The notes: generated by a model from the letters alone, not told the origin. A DNA stretch of 64,000 nt from Gallionella sp. (GCA_028689145.1 JAQTWT010000003.1:223558-287557), one strand, 5' to 3'; counted from the first letter of the stretch, positions 17,316-25,502 are shown. Numbers and translations are program-made.

Positions 17316-17800
17316 CCTCAGCGGGCATGGCAGATAGTCCCCCCCCCGATGATGAAACCCGCTTCCCCCTATCCAACTTTCCCCCGCAAGCGGGAGAAAG
17401 GGCAAACGAATCGCTGCGCGATACGCTGTTTAACTCCTCGCACCTCAAGGCAGGCGACTGGCTGACCCTGCTGCTGGGCGGTGTGTGCGTGGTGCTGCTT
17501 ACGCTCAAACTGTGGAGCGGCGACCTCGCCGACAAGGCGGTGATCCGCAGCGGCGGCAAAATCTTCCGCGAAGTGCCGCTGTCGCGCGACCAGCATATCG
17601 AAGTGCTGGGGCCGCTCGGCACCAGCGTCATCGCCATCCAGCAGCGCAAGGCGCGCATCGTCTCCGATCCCAGCCCGCGCCAATACTGCGTGCGCCAAGG
17701 CTGGCTGCAACAGTCCGGCGAGATCGCGCTGTGCCTGCCCAATCAGGTCAGCGTCGAACTGACCGGCAGCCAGAAAAAATATGACAGCCTCAACTACTGA
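17312..17800 (+). CDS. NusG domain II-containing membrane protein
   Basis: 162 residues. A membrane span at about residues 50-67 ([19 protein letters not shown]) is followed by a periplasmic NusG domain II-type beta domain ending around residue 155, with the [37 protein letters not shown] pattern. Such proteins are routinely encoded next to Gx transporters, as here. The first 40 residues are abnormal: from about residue 5 to 36 they are encoded by a dispersed palindromic repeat, giving the peptide [10 protein letters not shown] also found in ThiL of this window. The gene therefore carries a repeat-derived N-terminus. Confidence 0.82.
   Translation: MTSAGMADSPPPDDETRFPLSNFPPQAGERANESLRDTLFNSSHLKAGDWLTLLLGGVCVVLLTLKLWSGDLADKAVIRSGGKIFREVPLSRDQHIEVLGPLGTSVIAIQQRKARIVSDPSPRQYCVRQGWLQQSGEIALCLPNQVSVELTGSQKKYDSLNY
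17323..17421 (+). repeat. Family G repeat inside the NusG-II gene, copy 2
   Basis: Starts GGGCATGGCA and ends AACGAATCGCTGCGCGA, with a CCCCCGCAAGCGGG-type hairpin between. About 60 bases of its right part are identical to the intergenic copy at 41733-41837. It lies wholly within the coding frame and adds about 33 residues. Confidence 0.85.
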
Positions 17801-18428
17801 AAAGCAGGATCAAGGATTGAGGAGTGAGGAGCGAGGGGAAGCTTCAGCTCAGAATCGAACTCATCCCTCAATCCACGATCCCCGCTCCACGATCCTATTA
17901 GACACCACCGCCGAAGACCACCACATCGCGCGCATGGCGGCGGTGGCGCTCGGCCTCACCGTGCTGGAGAACGCCATTCCGTCGCCGTTGCCCGGTGTGA
18001 AACCGGGGCTGGCCAACATCGTCACGCTGATCGTGCTGGCGCGCTACGGCTGGCGCGCCGCCGTTTGGGTGTCGCTGCTGCGCGTGGTGGCGGGCAGCCT
18101 GCTATTCGGCAGTTTCCTCACGCCGGGTTTTTTTCTCAGCCTGTCCGGCGCGGCATGCAGCCTGCTGGTGCTGGCCTTCGCGCAGCATTTGCCGGCGCGC
18201 TGGTTCGGCCCGGTCAGCCACAGCATCTATGCCGCTTTCGCGCATATCGCCGGGCAGATGGGCATGGTGTACCTGTGGCTGATCCCGCATGCCGGCATCG
18301 CCTACCTGATCCCGATCTTCGCCGCCGCCGCGCTGGTGTTCGGCACGGTGAACGGCCTCATCGCGGCGCGTTTCATGGATACGGAAAGCGAACCCTTGTC
18401 CACGAAAAACACGAAAGGCACGAAATAA
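17781..18428 (+). CDS. Gx transporter family protein (heptaprenyl diphosphate synthase component I-like)
   Basis: A 215-residue membrane protein with about five to six spans from residue 50 on. It shows ENAIPSPLPGVKPGLANIVTLIVL and the family GxFLTPGFFLSLSGAACSLL pattern. Despite the family label it is thought to be an ECF-type S-component-like transporter; the substrate is unknown. It overlaps the NusG-II gene by 20 bases. Both ends are odd: residues 8-40 derive from a GGATTGAGGAGTGAGG-type repeat also found at 41661, and the last ten residues (LSTKNTKGTK) from one arm of an 18-bp inverted repeat. The true start may lie inside the repeat. Confidence 0.8.
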   Translation: MTASTTEKQDQGLRSEERGEASAQNRTHPSIHDPRSTILLDTTAEDHHIARMAAVALGLTVLENAIPSPLPGVKPGLANIVTLIVLARYGWRAAVWVSLLRVVAGSLLFGSFLTPGFFLSLSGAACSLLVLAFAQHLPARWFGPVSHSIYAAFAHIAGQMGMVYLWLIPHAGIAYLIPIFAAAALVFGTVNGLIAARFMDTESEPLSTKNTKGTK

Positions 18429-18474
18429 AACCAAACGTGGTATTGGCTTTGCCCAGTTCGTGTTTTTCGTGGAC
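18398..18474. repeat. 18-bp inverted repeat at the Gx gene end
   Basis: GTCCACGAAAAACACGAA (18398-18415) pairs perfectly with 18457-18474. The Gx-transporter stop codon at 18426-18428 lies in the loop, so the left arm encodes protein. The hairpin may also end or stabilise the mRNA, although no T-tract follows closely. Confidence 0.8.
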
Positions 18475-18525
18475 AGTCGTTTTTTCAAGGATAATAATGA
18501 TCTCTGTCCACCCGACGATTCACTC

Positions 18526-19131
18526 ATGAAAACCATCACCCTCGCCTTCACCGGAGCCTCCGGCCTGCCTTACGGCGTGCGCCTGCTGGAATGCCTGCTG
18601 CACAGCGGCCAGCGCGTGCATCTGGTGTATTCGCAAGCCGCGCAGATCGTCGCCAAACAGGAGATGGATTTCACGCTGCCTAACCGCCCGCAGGATGCCG
18701 AGCAGATGTTCGCCGAGCGCTTCGGCAAATTCAGCGGCGAGCTGAAAGTGTTCGGCCGCGACGACTGGTACGCGCCGATGGCCTCCGGCTCCAATCCCGG
18801 CGACGCGATGGTGGTGTGCCCGTGTACGATGGGCACGCTCGGCAAGATCGCCAACGGCCTCAGCGACGACCTGATCGCCCGCGCCGCCGACGTGATGCTC
18901 AAGGAACGGCGCACCCTGATTCTGGTGCCGCGCGAAACGCCGTTCTCCGCGATTCATCTGGAGAATATGCTCAAGCTGTCGCGCGCCGGAGCCGTCATCC
19001 TGCCGCCCAATCCCGGCTTCTACAATCACCCGCAGAGCGTGGGGGAGGTGGTGGATTTTGTGGTGGCACGGATATTGGATCAGTTGGGGGTGGGGCAGAC
19101 GCTGATGCAGCCTTGGGGGGAATCAAAGTGA
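18526..19131 (+). CDS. ubiX: Flavin prenyltransferase UbiX
   Basis: Attaches a dimethylallyl group to FMN to make the prenyl-FMN cofactor of the UbiD decarboxylase in ubiquinone synthesis. 201 residues from the ATG at 18526, which matches the family start (MKTITLAFTGASGLPYGVRLLECLL). The FMN-binding and active-site segments ASGSNPGDAMVVCPCTMGTLGKIANGLSDDLIARAADVMLKERR and PRETPFSAIHLENMLKLSRAGAVILPPNPGFY are intact. The frame is open upstream to 18460 but that part overlaps the inverted repeat. Confidence 0.95.
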   Translation: MKTITLAFTGASGLPYGVRLLECLLHSGQRVHLVYSQAAQIVAKQEMDFTLPNRPQDAEQMFAERFGKFSGELKVFGRDDWYAPMASGSNPGDAMVVCPCTMGTLGKIANGLSDDLIARAADVMLKERRTLILVPRETPFSAIHLENMLKLSRAGAVILPPNPGFYNHPQSVGEVVDFVVARILDQLGVGQTLMQPWGESK

Positions 19132-19190
19132 TGGCGTGCGCAGTTCAATGCTCTCTCTTTTTCATACTTGGCTGATTAACATCAGCCTGT

Positions 19191-19218
19191 TTGCAAAATA
19201 ACCCTATAAGGGTATTAT
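19191..19218 (+). promoter_or_regulatory. mqsRA promoter and probable MqsA operator
   Basis: TTGCAA (19191-19196), 16-base spacer, TATTAT (19213-19218). The spacer holds a perfect 5-3-5 palindrome ACCCT-ATA-AGGGT at 19201-19213, close in form to the AACCT-N3-AGGTT operators bound by MqsA in Escherichia coli. Repressor binding would cover the -10 region. The predicted transcription start is within a few bases of the mqsR ATG. Confidence 0.65.
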
Positions 19219-19224
19219 CCATCC

Positions 19225-19527
19225 ATGGAAAAGCTAAAGGCGCATTACCCTCTGCAAGAGATTCAGAAGAGAGTATCGCGTGATGGTGGGCAGTCTTTTA
19301 CTTTTGCCGCTCAACGCGGCGCAGAAAATATGGGGCTGTCTCGCGCCGAAGCTGTTGGCGTGGTTTTGACGCTAACCGGTGGCATGCTTTACAAAAGCAT
19401 GACGACCAACCATGACAGCAAGGTTTGGCAAGATGTGTATCACGCGCCCTGTCCGAACGGAAAAATCGCTTATATCAAGCTGACCGTGCAGGATGGCGCA
19501 GTCGTGATTCAGTTTAAGGAGAAATAG
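19225..19527 (+). CDS. mqsR: Type II toxin MqsR (mRNA interferase)
   Basis: A 100-residue RelE-fold toxin; in E. coli MqsR cleaves mRNA mainly at GCU. The C-terminal half carries the diagnostic pattern LYKSMTTNHDSKVWQDVYHAP, YIKLTVQDGAVVIQFKEK. The order toxin then antitoxin with a 1-base gap is the same as E. coli mqsRA. No ribosome binding site lies upstream; the predicted transcript starts about at the ATG. It sits at the left edge of a repeat-rich accessory segment. Confidence 0.9.
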   Translation: MEKLKAHYPLQEIQKRVSRDGGQSFTFAAQRGAENMGLSRAEAVGVVLTLTGGMLYKSMTTNHDSKVWQDVYHAPCPNGKIAYIKLTVQDGAVVIQFKEK

Positions 19528-19528
19528 G

Positions 19529-19930
19529 ATGGGTAAATTTTGTTTGCAGTGCCAGGATGGCACCAAATTGAAATTGGCAACCAAAGATGTGACAGTCGAA
19601 GTGCGCGGTGAATCGTGCATTGTCCCCAAAGTAAAGGGCTGGCATTGCCCTGCATGCGGCGACATTGAATATGCCGACAAGGATAGTTCGGATCGCATGT
19701 GGGAGGCTGTTGAAGCCTTGGGTGCTAAAGCCAAGGCGCGTGATGCGGCGATACTGGCTCATGCGCGCAAGCGTTTGAAGCTTACCCAGAAGCAGGCGGC
19801 GGAACTCACCGGCGGCGGGCATAACGCGTTCAGCCGTTATGAGCGCGGCGAGGCAGTACCGATGCGGGCTGTAATCAACTTGTTCAAGTTGCTGGATAAA
19901 CATCCGGAGCTGGTCAAAGAGTTGGCTTGA
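19529..19930 (+). CDS. mqsA: Type II antitoxin MqsA
   Basis: A 133-residue antitoxin and autorepressor. The N-terminal zinc-binding domain has C5-x2-C8 and C40-x2-C43, which fold to hold the toxin. The C-terminal XRE-type helix-turn-helix (about residues 70-128) contains RLKLTQKQAAELTGGGHNAFSRYERGEAVPMRAVINLFKLL, with the NAFSRYE recognition helix typical of MqsA. A GGAG ribosome binding site lies in the end of mqsR. It probably binds the palindrome at 19201. Confidence 0.92.
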   Translation: MGKFCLQCQDGTKLKLATKDVTVEVRGESCIVPKVKGWHCPACGDIEYADKDSSDRMWEAVEALGAKAKARDAAILAHARKRLKLTQKQAAELTGGGHNAFSRYERGEAVPMRAVINLFKLLDKHPELVKELA

Positions 19931-19962
19931 TTGCCCGCGCCGGGAGCGGCTAATCTATTACT

Positions 19963-19993
19963 AAGGCCGTTCGCCCTGAGCCTGTCGAAGGGT
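19963..19993. repeat. Outer inverted repeat, left copy
   Basis: A 31-base sequence whose reverse complement recurs at 22201-22231 with one mismatch. Its core, GCCCTGAGCCTGTCGAAGGG, is a type of short dispersed repeat seen in many proteobacteria. The stretch from here to 20486 holds repeats but no credible gene; the small frames within it (for example 19931-20131 and 20047-20490) come from the repeats. Confidence 0.85.
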
Positions 19994-20063
19994 AGCCGTC
20001 GTTCCGGCGAAGGCAGGAATCCAGCAAGATATAAAGATGGCGTGCGATGCGCGCCACAAAAAA

Positions 20064-20315
20064 CAAAATCAACACCGCCGGGGGTAGCCCGGCAGCTAGT
20101 TACTTTTTCTTGCTTCGCCAAGATAAAGTAACCAAAAAGAAGGCGACCCCAGTTTGCCGCCGCTGCGCGGTACCCTGCGTTGCTCGACTGGTCAGGCGGC
20201 TGCGGAACTCGCACGATACGCTACGCGTCCACGTGCTCAAACAGTCCTCGCCGAAATCCCCTGACCAGCCTGCGCTACTCGGCGGCGCTCAGGGGAGACA
20301 AAGCGAAATTCAAAA
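20064..20315. repeat. Long inverted repeat, left arm
   Basis: About 250 bp that recurs in reverse complement at 21884-22138. It begins with CAAAATCAACACCGCCGGGG and ends near CTCAGGGGAGACAAAGC. An imperfect 8-bp hairpin with GGTGGGCA/TGCCCACC follows on the inner side (20328-20347). The arm can be translated into a Lys/Arg/Cys-rich peptide, but the same peptide arises from the other arm on the other strand, so it is a repeat product rather than a gene. Confidence 0.9.
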
Positions 20316-20486
20316 CCTTAAAATCTGGTGGGCACTTATTGCCCACCCCAAGGCCTATATATTTCGGCATATGGTGTATAGGGTCTTTTGCTGTTATGTT
20401 GTGCTATGTATTTTTAGCTACCCCGTGTTAATTGAACGAGGGGCAACGCTTAACAATATCGATCAAATTATTAGGGATAACAGAAA

Positions 20487-21818
20487 ATGAAAAAATACAG
20501 AGTTAAGGAGGTGTTTACACCGACAACACCTGCTCGGATTGCTTTCATTGATCGGGAGTCAATCAATGACAAACTGGTTAATGCCTTAGAAATGCCAGGC
20601 AAACAACTTATCGTATATGGACACTCAGGCTCTGGAAAAACTACGCTTTTAGCCAATAAGCTAGATCAGTTGTATGAAAATCATATTACAACTCATTGCA
20701 TGAAAGGAATGAAGTTTGATCAGATAGTTCTGGATGCGTTTGATCAATTAGACACTTACTATCCATCAGAACTTGGGACGGCTAGAAAAAATACAGTGTC
20801 GGCTGAACTGACCGCCACATATTTTTTAATCAAAAGCAAGTTGCAAGCATCTGAAACAACAGAATTAACAAAAAAGGAGCAACGAATACTTCCTCCGCAG
20901 TTAACACCACAGGCATTAGGAAAATTGTTAGGTGCTGCTAAGTGCTGTTGGATTCTTGAAGATTTCCATAAAATTGACGATTCGGAAAAGACGCAGCTAT
21001 CCCAGTTAATGAAGGTGTTTATGGATCTCTCCGATAAATATGAAGATTTGAAAATAGTAGCACTAGGGGCTGTTGATACCGCAAGGCAAGTTGTCGAATA
21101 TGACAATGAAATGCGCAACCGCGTTGCAGAAATTCACGTCGAATTGATGACAGAACCGGAGATTGAAAGCATTGTAAAAAAGGGTGAGGCTGCACTTAAT
21201 GTGGCTTTTGAAGGTGAGCTCAAAACCTTAATTGCCAAATATTCTAACGGACTTGCCTCTGTTTGCCACCACCTTTGTATGTATATGTGCCAAGCCGCTG
21301 GCGTTGAGGAAACTGCCACAGAGCAAATTGTGTTAGATATAAATCACTTTGAATCAGCTCTAAGACTTTATGTTGAAGAAGCATCAGATAGTATTAGAAG
21401 TGCCTTTGAAAAGGCTCTCAAGCAGCGTAGAAAAACACAATACCACCATACGAATATCATATTGGAAGCACTGTGTTCGTTTAATGAGCGAGGTGCAAGT
21501 CGAGTGGAATTGCTTCAAAAAATTCGAAGAAAAATACCAAAATATCCGGAGATAAGCTTAAAAAATACTCTCGAAAAGTTAAAAACCGACGATTATGGTT
21601 CAATGCTGCGATTTAATCAGACGGCAGGCTTATTCTCTTTTTCTGATCTGATTTTTCGTGTGTTTGCGATGGCTCATTTTCGCAATAACGGAGTAAACCA
21701 AAAAAACAAGGGGAATAGCGCTAGTAGTGACGTGGCTCAATTGATTCAACTACTCGAAGCTGAGATAAAAAAATCTTTTCCTGAGGGCGCTAGATTATTT
21801 ATAGCGAAAGGTGTGTGA
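20487..21818 (+). CDS. AAA+ ATPase, ORC/Cdc6-like, orphan cargo gene
   Basis: A 443-residue ATPase with Walker A YGHSGSGKTT (from residue 44), Walker B CCWILEDFHKI (D159), a sensor-1 stretch LKIVALGAVD and a probable arginine finger in EMRNRVAEIHV. The C-terminal third (about 290-420) is helical with a winged-helix-like ISLKNTLEKLKTDDYGSMLRF segment, as in Cdc6/ORC-like or STAND-type ATPases. Composition is far more AT-rich than the surroundings. It stands alone between two long inverted repeats and downstream of mqsRA. A role in defence or element mobility is possible, but nothing in the sequence proves either. Confidence 0.7.
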   Translation: MKKYRVKEVFTPTTPARIAFIDRESINDKLVNALEMPGKQLIVYGHSGSGKTTLLANKLDQLYENHITTHCMKGMKFDQIVLDAFDQLDTYYPSELGTARKNTVSAELTATYFLIKSKLQASETTELTKKEQRILPPQLTPQALGKLLGAAKCCWILEDFHKIDDSEKTQLSQLMKVFMDLSDKYEDLKIVALGAVDTARQVVEYDNEMRNRVAEIHVELMTEPEIESIVKKGEAALNVAFEGELKTLIAKYSNGLASVCHHLCMYMCQAAGVEETATEQIVLDINHFESALRLYVEEASDSIRSAFEKALKQRRKTQYHHTNIILEALCSFNERGASRVELLQKIRRKIPKYPEISLKNTLEKLKTDDYGSMLRFNQTAGLFSFSDLIFRVFAMAHFRNNGVNQKNKGNSASSDVAQLIQLLEAEIKKSFPEGARLFIAKGV

Positions 21819-21883
21819 TTAACTAAGCAGTTAAAGCTAGGCATTTGATTTCAAGGCATGGTGAGCGCAGCACACCATGCCTT

Positions 21884-22138
21884 TGTTTTTGATTTTTGCT
21901 TTCCACCCCCTGAGCGCCGCCGAGTAGCGGAGGCGGGTCAGGGGATTTCGGCGAGGACTGTTTGAGCACGTGGACGCGTAGCGGATCGTGCGAGTTCCGC
22001 AGCCGCCTGGCCAGTCGAGCAACGCAGGGAACCGCGCAGCGGCGGCAAACTGGGGTCGCCTTCTTTTTGGTTACTTTATCTTGGCGAAGCAAGAAAAAGT
22101 GACTAGCTGCCGGGCTACCCCCGGCGGTGTTGATTTTG
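21884..22138. repeat. Long inverted repeat, right arm
   Basis: Reverse complement of 20064-20315 with scattered mismatches. Its inner side carries a different hairpin, GGCATGGTG...CACCATGCC (21855-21881). With the left arm it brackets exactly one gene. The region 21819-22244 contains no credible coding sequence. Confidence 0.9.
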
Positions 22139-22157
22139 ATATGGGAGGATAAAGCTT

Positions 22158-22231
22158 CTACCCTCTCCCTAACCCTCTCCCTGCAAGGGAGAGGGGATAC
22201 ACCCTTCGACAAGCTCAGGGCGAACGGCCTT
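22158..22231. repeat. Palindromic repeat and outer inverted repeat, right copy
   Basis: 22158-22196 is a CTACCCTCTCCC-type repeat with a CCTCTCCC-TGCA-AGGGAGAGG hairpin, related to the elements at 24221 and 33777. 22201-22231 is the reverse complement of 19963-19993 (30 of 31 bases). The outer pair encloses the long inverted repeats and the ATPase gene. Confidence 0.85.
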
Positions 22232-22244
22232 TCGGTTAGCAGTG

Positions 22245-22991
22245 CTACACCGGATTATTCTGATCAAAAAACCGGTGCTCCAATCCAAACCGTTCCGCCA
22301 AATGTTCCCCCAACGCCTGAATCCCCCACCGCTCGGTGGCATGATGTCCGGCGGCGATGAAGGCCACGCCGCTCTCGTTGGCGAGATGGAAATTCTGTTC
22401 GGAAATCTCCCCGGTGACAAAGGCATCCGCGCCCCTTGCGATGGCTTCCTCGAAATAACCCTGCCCGCCGCCGCTGCACCACGCGATGTTTTTGACGGTC
22501 TTGGTTGCGTCGCCGATGACTTGCGGGGTGCGTTGCAGCGCCTGCTCGATTTTCTTGGTAAATTGCGCGAGGGTTAGCGGCTGTTCCAGCATGCCGAGGC
22601 AGGCGATGTTTTGCTCGCTGAACCGGCTCTGTACCGTCAGTCCCAGCAGCTTGCCGAGTTGCGCGTTGTTGCCCAGTTCGGGATGCGCGTCGAGCGGCAG
22701 GTGATAGGCCAGCAGGCTGACATCGTGACGCAGCAATTCGGCGATGCGGCGCTTTTTGATGCCGGTGATCGCGGCCTCTTCGCTGCGCCAGAAATAGCCG
22801 TGATGCACCAGAATTGCGTCTGCGCCCCAGGCGATGGCCGCATCCAATACCTGTTGCGATGCGGTCACGCCGCTGGCGATGCGCCGCACTCCGGCGCGGC
22901 CTTCCACTTGCACGCCGTTCGGGCAGTAGTCCTTGAACAGGTTGGTTTGCAGCAGGCTTGCGTTATAATCGCGCAGTTCATTGAGTAACAT
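22245..22991 (-). CDS. Nif3-like dinuclear metal-centre protein
   Basis: 248-residue member of the Nif3/YbgI family (GTP cyclohydrolase I type 2/DUF34), a hexameric toroid with a two-metal site whose biological role is still unclear. Metal-ligand motifs are visible: LVHHGYFW near residue 62, YHLPLDAHPELGNN, and near the C-terminus GHHATERWGIQALGEHLAERFGLEHRFFD. Reads toward the repeat region; its stop is only 13 bases from the outer repeat. It is divergent from the protease gene, sharing a 39-base intergenic region. Confidence 0.92.
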   Translation of the reverse strand: MLLNELRDYNASLLQTNLFKDYCPNGVQVEGRAGVRRIASGVTASQQVLDAAIAWGADAILVHHGYFWRSEEAAITGIKKRRIAELLRHDVSLLAYHLPLDAHPELGNNAQLGKLLGLTVQSRFSEQNIACLGMLEQPLTLAQFTKKIEQALQRTPQVIGDATKTVKNIAWCSGGGQGYFEEAIARGADAFVTGEISEQNFHLANESGVAFIAAGHHATERWGIQALGEHLAERFGLEHRFFDQNNPV

Positions 22992-23030
22992 GAGTTTTCC
23001 TTAATCCGAAGCGTACCGATCAATCATACC

Positions 23031-24179
23031 ATGCGCAAACATTGGCTCTTATTCGCCCAGGCTGTCACCATCGCGCTGGCGCTGCTGTTCATTATCCAGA
23101 CCCTCAAGCCGGAGTTGCTGCCGAACGCGGCGCGCAGCGGCGTGGTCACGTTGCTGGAAAGCATGCCGCAGACTGCCGACAGTAAAGTTCCGGCGGCGGG
23201 GCTGAGCGCTGCCGCGAAAAAAGCCATGCCCAGCGTGGTGAACATCTTCACCAGCACAATCGTCAAGATGCCGCCGTTCATGGAAGACCCGCGCTTCCGC
23301 TTCTTCTTCGGCGATCCGGACGATATGGAGCCGCAGAATAACTCCAGCCTGGGGTCCGGCGTGATCGTCAGCCCGGACGGCTACATTCTCACCAACCATC
23401 ATGTGGTGGAGGCCGCCGACCAGATCGAAGTCGCGCTGGCGGATGGCCGCAAGGCCAAGGCGCATGTGGTCGGCTCCGACCCGGAGACCGATCTCGCGGT
23501 GATTAAAATTGAATTGCCCGGCAAGATTCCCGCCATCACGTTCGGTCACCCCGAGCAGGCACAGGTGGGCGATATGGTGCTGGCGATCGGCAACCCGTTC
23601 GGCGTGGGGCAGACCGTCACGATGGGCATTGTCAGCGCGCTGAAGCGCGATCATCTGGGGTTGAGCACTTTCGAGAATTTCATCCAGACCGATGCCGCGA
23701 TCAATCCGGGCAATTCCGGCGGCGCATTGGTGGACGTGAACGGCAACCTGATCGGCATCAACAGCGCGATCTATTCGCCGAACGGCGGCTCGCTCGGCAT
23801 CGGTTTCGCGATTCCCGCCAGCATCGCCAAAAAGACCATGGAGCAGATTATCCAGACCGGCTCGGTGACGCGCGGCTGGATCGGCGCGGCGGTGCAGGAA
23901 CTCACGCCGGAACTGGCGGAATCTTTCCGGTTGGGCGACACCAAGGGTGTATTGATCACCGAGGTGATGCGCAACAGTCCTGCGGAGAAGGCCGGGATCA
24001 AACCGGGCGATATTCTGGTGTCGATCGACGGCAAGCTCATCGGCAACTGGAGCGCCATGCTGGATACCGTATCCAACCTGCCGCCCGGCAAGGTGGTACC
24101 GATCAGGATGGTGCGCAACGGCGCGGAAACGGAAGTGCAAGTGAAGATCGGCAAACGCCCGAAACCGCGCGCGCAGTGA
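23031..24179 (+). CDS. DegS/AlgW-like periplasmic serine protease
   Basis: A 382-residue trypsin-like protease anchored by one N-terminal membrane span (about 5-23) and carrying one PDZ domain (about 280-375), the plan of DegS/AlgW rather than DegP. The catalytic triad is H124 (TNHHVV), D154 (ETDLAV) and S229 (NPGNSGGAL). DegS-type enzymes sense misfolded outer-membrane proteins and start regulated proteolysis of an anti-sigma factor. No anti-sigma gene is adjacent, so the target is unknown. Confidence 0.92.
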   Translation: MRKHWLLFAQAVTIALALLFIIQTLKPELLPNAARSGVVTLLESMPQTADSKVPAAGLSAAAKKAMPSVVNIFTSTIVKMPPFMEDPRFRFFFGDPDDMEPQNNSSLGSGVIVSPDGYILTNHHVVEAADQIEVALADGRKAKAHVVGSDPETDLAVIKIELPGKIPAITFGHPEQAQVGDMVLAIGNPFGVGQTVTMGIVSALKRDHLGLSTFENFIQTDAAINPGNSGGALVDVNGNLIGINSAIYSPNGGSLGIGFAIPASIAKKTMEQIIQTGSVTRGWIGAAVQELTPELAESFRLGDTKGVLITEVMRNSPAEKAGIKPGDILVSIDGKLIGNWSAMLDTVSNLPPGKVVPIRMVRNGAETEVQVKIGKRPKPRAQ

Positions 24180-24220
24180 TTTTATTTTCAATTAGTCTGC
24201 TCATTCATTAGCTGCAATAT

Positions 24221-24320
24221 CCCCTCCCCCTTGCAGGGGGAGGGCTAGGGAGGGGGTAGAAACGTTTAGCTTCCCACTGCTCTACCCCCATCCTAACCTT
24301 CCCCCTGCAAAGGGGAAGGA
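24221..24320. repeat. Paired palindromic repeat (family F), copy 1
   Basis: Hairpin CCCTCCCCCT-TGC-AGGGGGAGGG, then CTAGGGAGGGGGTAG, a 25-base middle, then the inverted partner CTACCCCCATCCTAA and a second hairpin. A near copy is at 33777-33873. It fills most of the gap between the converging protease and tatC genes, where it could act as a bidirectional transcript end. Confidence 0.85.
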
Positions 24321-24420
24321 ATGTGTGTGGCTCTAATGAGTATCAGTGGGTGTGTGCTGTAAGGGTATGATGGCTTCACCGAGCCATCCATGCACCCATA
24401 AAAACGATAGGAAACGTACC

Positions 24421-25155
24421 CTACAGTGGTTTTGCAGCTTGTTCTTTGGGTTTTATCCAGCCCGCCACCACGATGCCAGCTTCATACAGCAGCCACAGCG
24501 GTACCGCCAGCATGAATTGCGATACCACGTCCGGCGGGGTGAAGATCGCGCCTGCGACGAAGGCACCGACGATCACATAGGAACGGATCTCGCGCAGTTT
24601 CTCGACGGTCACGATGTTCATGCGCACCAGCAGGATCACCGCCACCGGCACCTGAAATGTTACGCCGAACGCCATGAACATGCCGAGTACGAAGCTGAGA
24701 TATTTGTCGATGTCGGTCATCACTGCCACGCCTTGCGGCGCGGAGGCGGTGATGAAACCGAACACCACCGGGAATACCGCGAAGTAGGCGAACGCCATGC
24801 CGCAGAAGAACAGCAGCGTGCTGGCGACGATCAGCGGGACGACCAGACGTTTTTCGTGTGCATACAGGCCGGGTGCGACGAAGCGCCACAGCTGGTAAAG
24901 GATGTAGGGCAGCGCGATGACGAAGGCGGCCATCATGGCGACCTTAAGCGGCACGAAGAACGGGGTGGTGACATCGGTGGCGATCATCTGGCCACCCTGC
25001 GGCAGCTTGGCCAGCATCGGTTGCGCCAGCAGCGCGTAGAGGTCGGAAGCCCACGGGAACAGGCAGATAAACACCAGCAGCAGTGCCACGGTGGCGTTCA
25101 ATAAACGGCTGCGCAGTTCGATCAGGTGCGCGATAAAACTTTCACTGGCGCTCAT
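24421..25155 (-). CDS. tatC: Sec-independent protein translocase TatC
   Basis: Core receptor of the twin-arginine translocase in the inner membrane. 244 residues with six predicted spans; typical motifs are the N-terminal FIAHLIELRSRLL and the FxxPLKxAxxxA-type FFVPLKVAMMAAFVIALPYILYQLWRFVAPGLYAHEKR. It recognises the twin-arginine signal. Its start shares one base with the tatB stop (TGATG). Confidence 0.97.
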   Translation of the reverse strand: MSASESFIAHLIELRSRLLNATVALLLVFICLFPWASDLYALLAQPMLAKLPQGGQMIATDVTTPFFVPLKVAMMAAFVIALPYILYQLWRFVAPGLYAHEKRLVVPLIVASTLLFFCGMAFAYFAVFPVVFGFITASAPQGVAVMTDIDKYLSFVLGMFMAFGVTFQVPVAVILLVRMNIVTVEKLREIRSYVIVGAFVAGAIFTPPDVVSQFMLAVPLWLLYEAGIVVAGWIKPKEQAAKPL

Positions 25156-25502
25156 CAGGCGGGCTTGTCCGGTGGGGGTGGAGCGGGTTGGGCTGATGCA
25201 TCGGGCGCGTCAAAAATTTTGCCGTGTTGCGCCTGCAGGATCTTTTGTTCCGCGGTCAGTCCGGCATCCTGCACGTATTTGATGATGTCGTTCGCCTCGT
25301 TGCGGATATTGCCCTGCAGCTCGCGTGCTTCCCCGAGCGCCAAGTCGTTGTTGATGTCGTTCTTGACGTTGTGCACATAGCGTTGCACCCGTCCCCACAG
25401 ATGCCCCGCCGTGCGTGCCACTTTCGGCAGGCGTTCCGGACCGATGACGATCAGCGCCACCAGCATGATGACCGCCAGCTCGGAAAAAGCGATGTCAAAC
25501 AT
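25155..25502 (-). CDS. tatB: Sec-independent protein translocase TatB
   Basis: 115 residues from the ATG at 25502, chosen because [31 protein letters not shown] is the exact TatB opening; the frame is open upstream but not conserved. One short N-terminal membrane span with the conserved Glu8 and the Gly-Pro hinge, then an amphipathic helix and a polar Pro-rich tail. Couples TatC-bound substrate to TatA. Overlaps tatA by 8 bases. Confidence 0.95.
   Translation of the reverse strand: MFDIAFSELAVIMLVALIVIGPERLPKVARTAGHLWGRVQRYVHNVKNDINNDLALGEARELQGNIRNEANDIIKYVQDAGLTAEQKILQAQHGKIFDAPDASAQPAPPPPDKPA

Noticed and set aside
20047..20490. Frame in the left inverted arm giving a Lys/Arg/Cys-rich peptide (with its twin at 21823-22212 on the other strand)
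   Set aside because: Both come from the two arms of the same inverted repeat, and similar peptides arise wherever the repeat occurs; no start signal. Treated as repeat, not gene.
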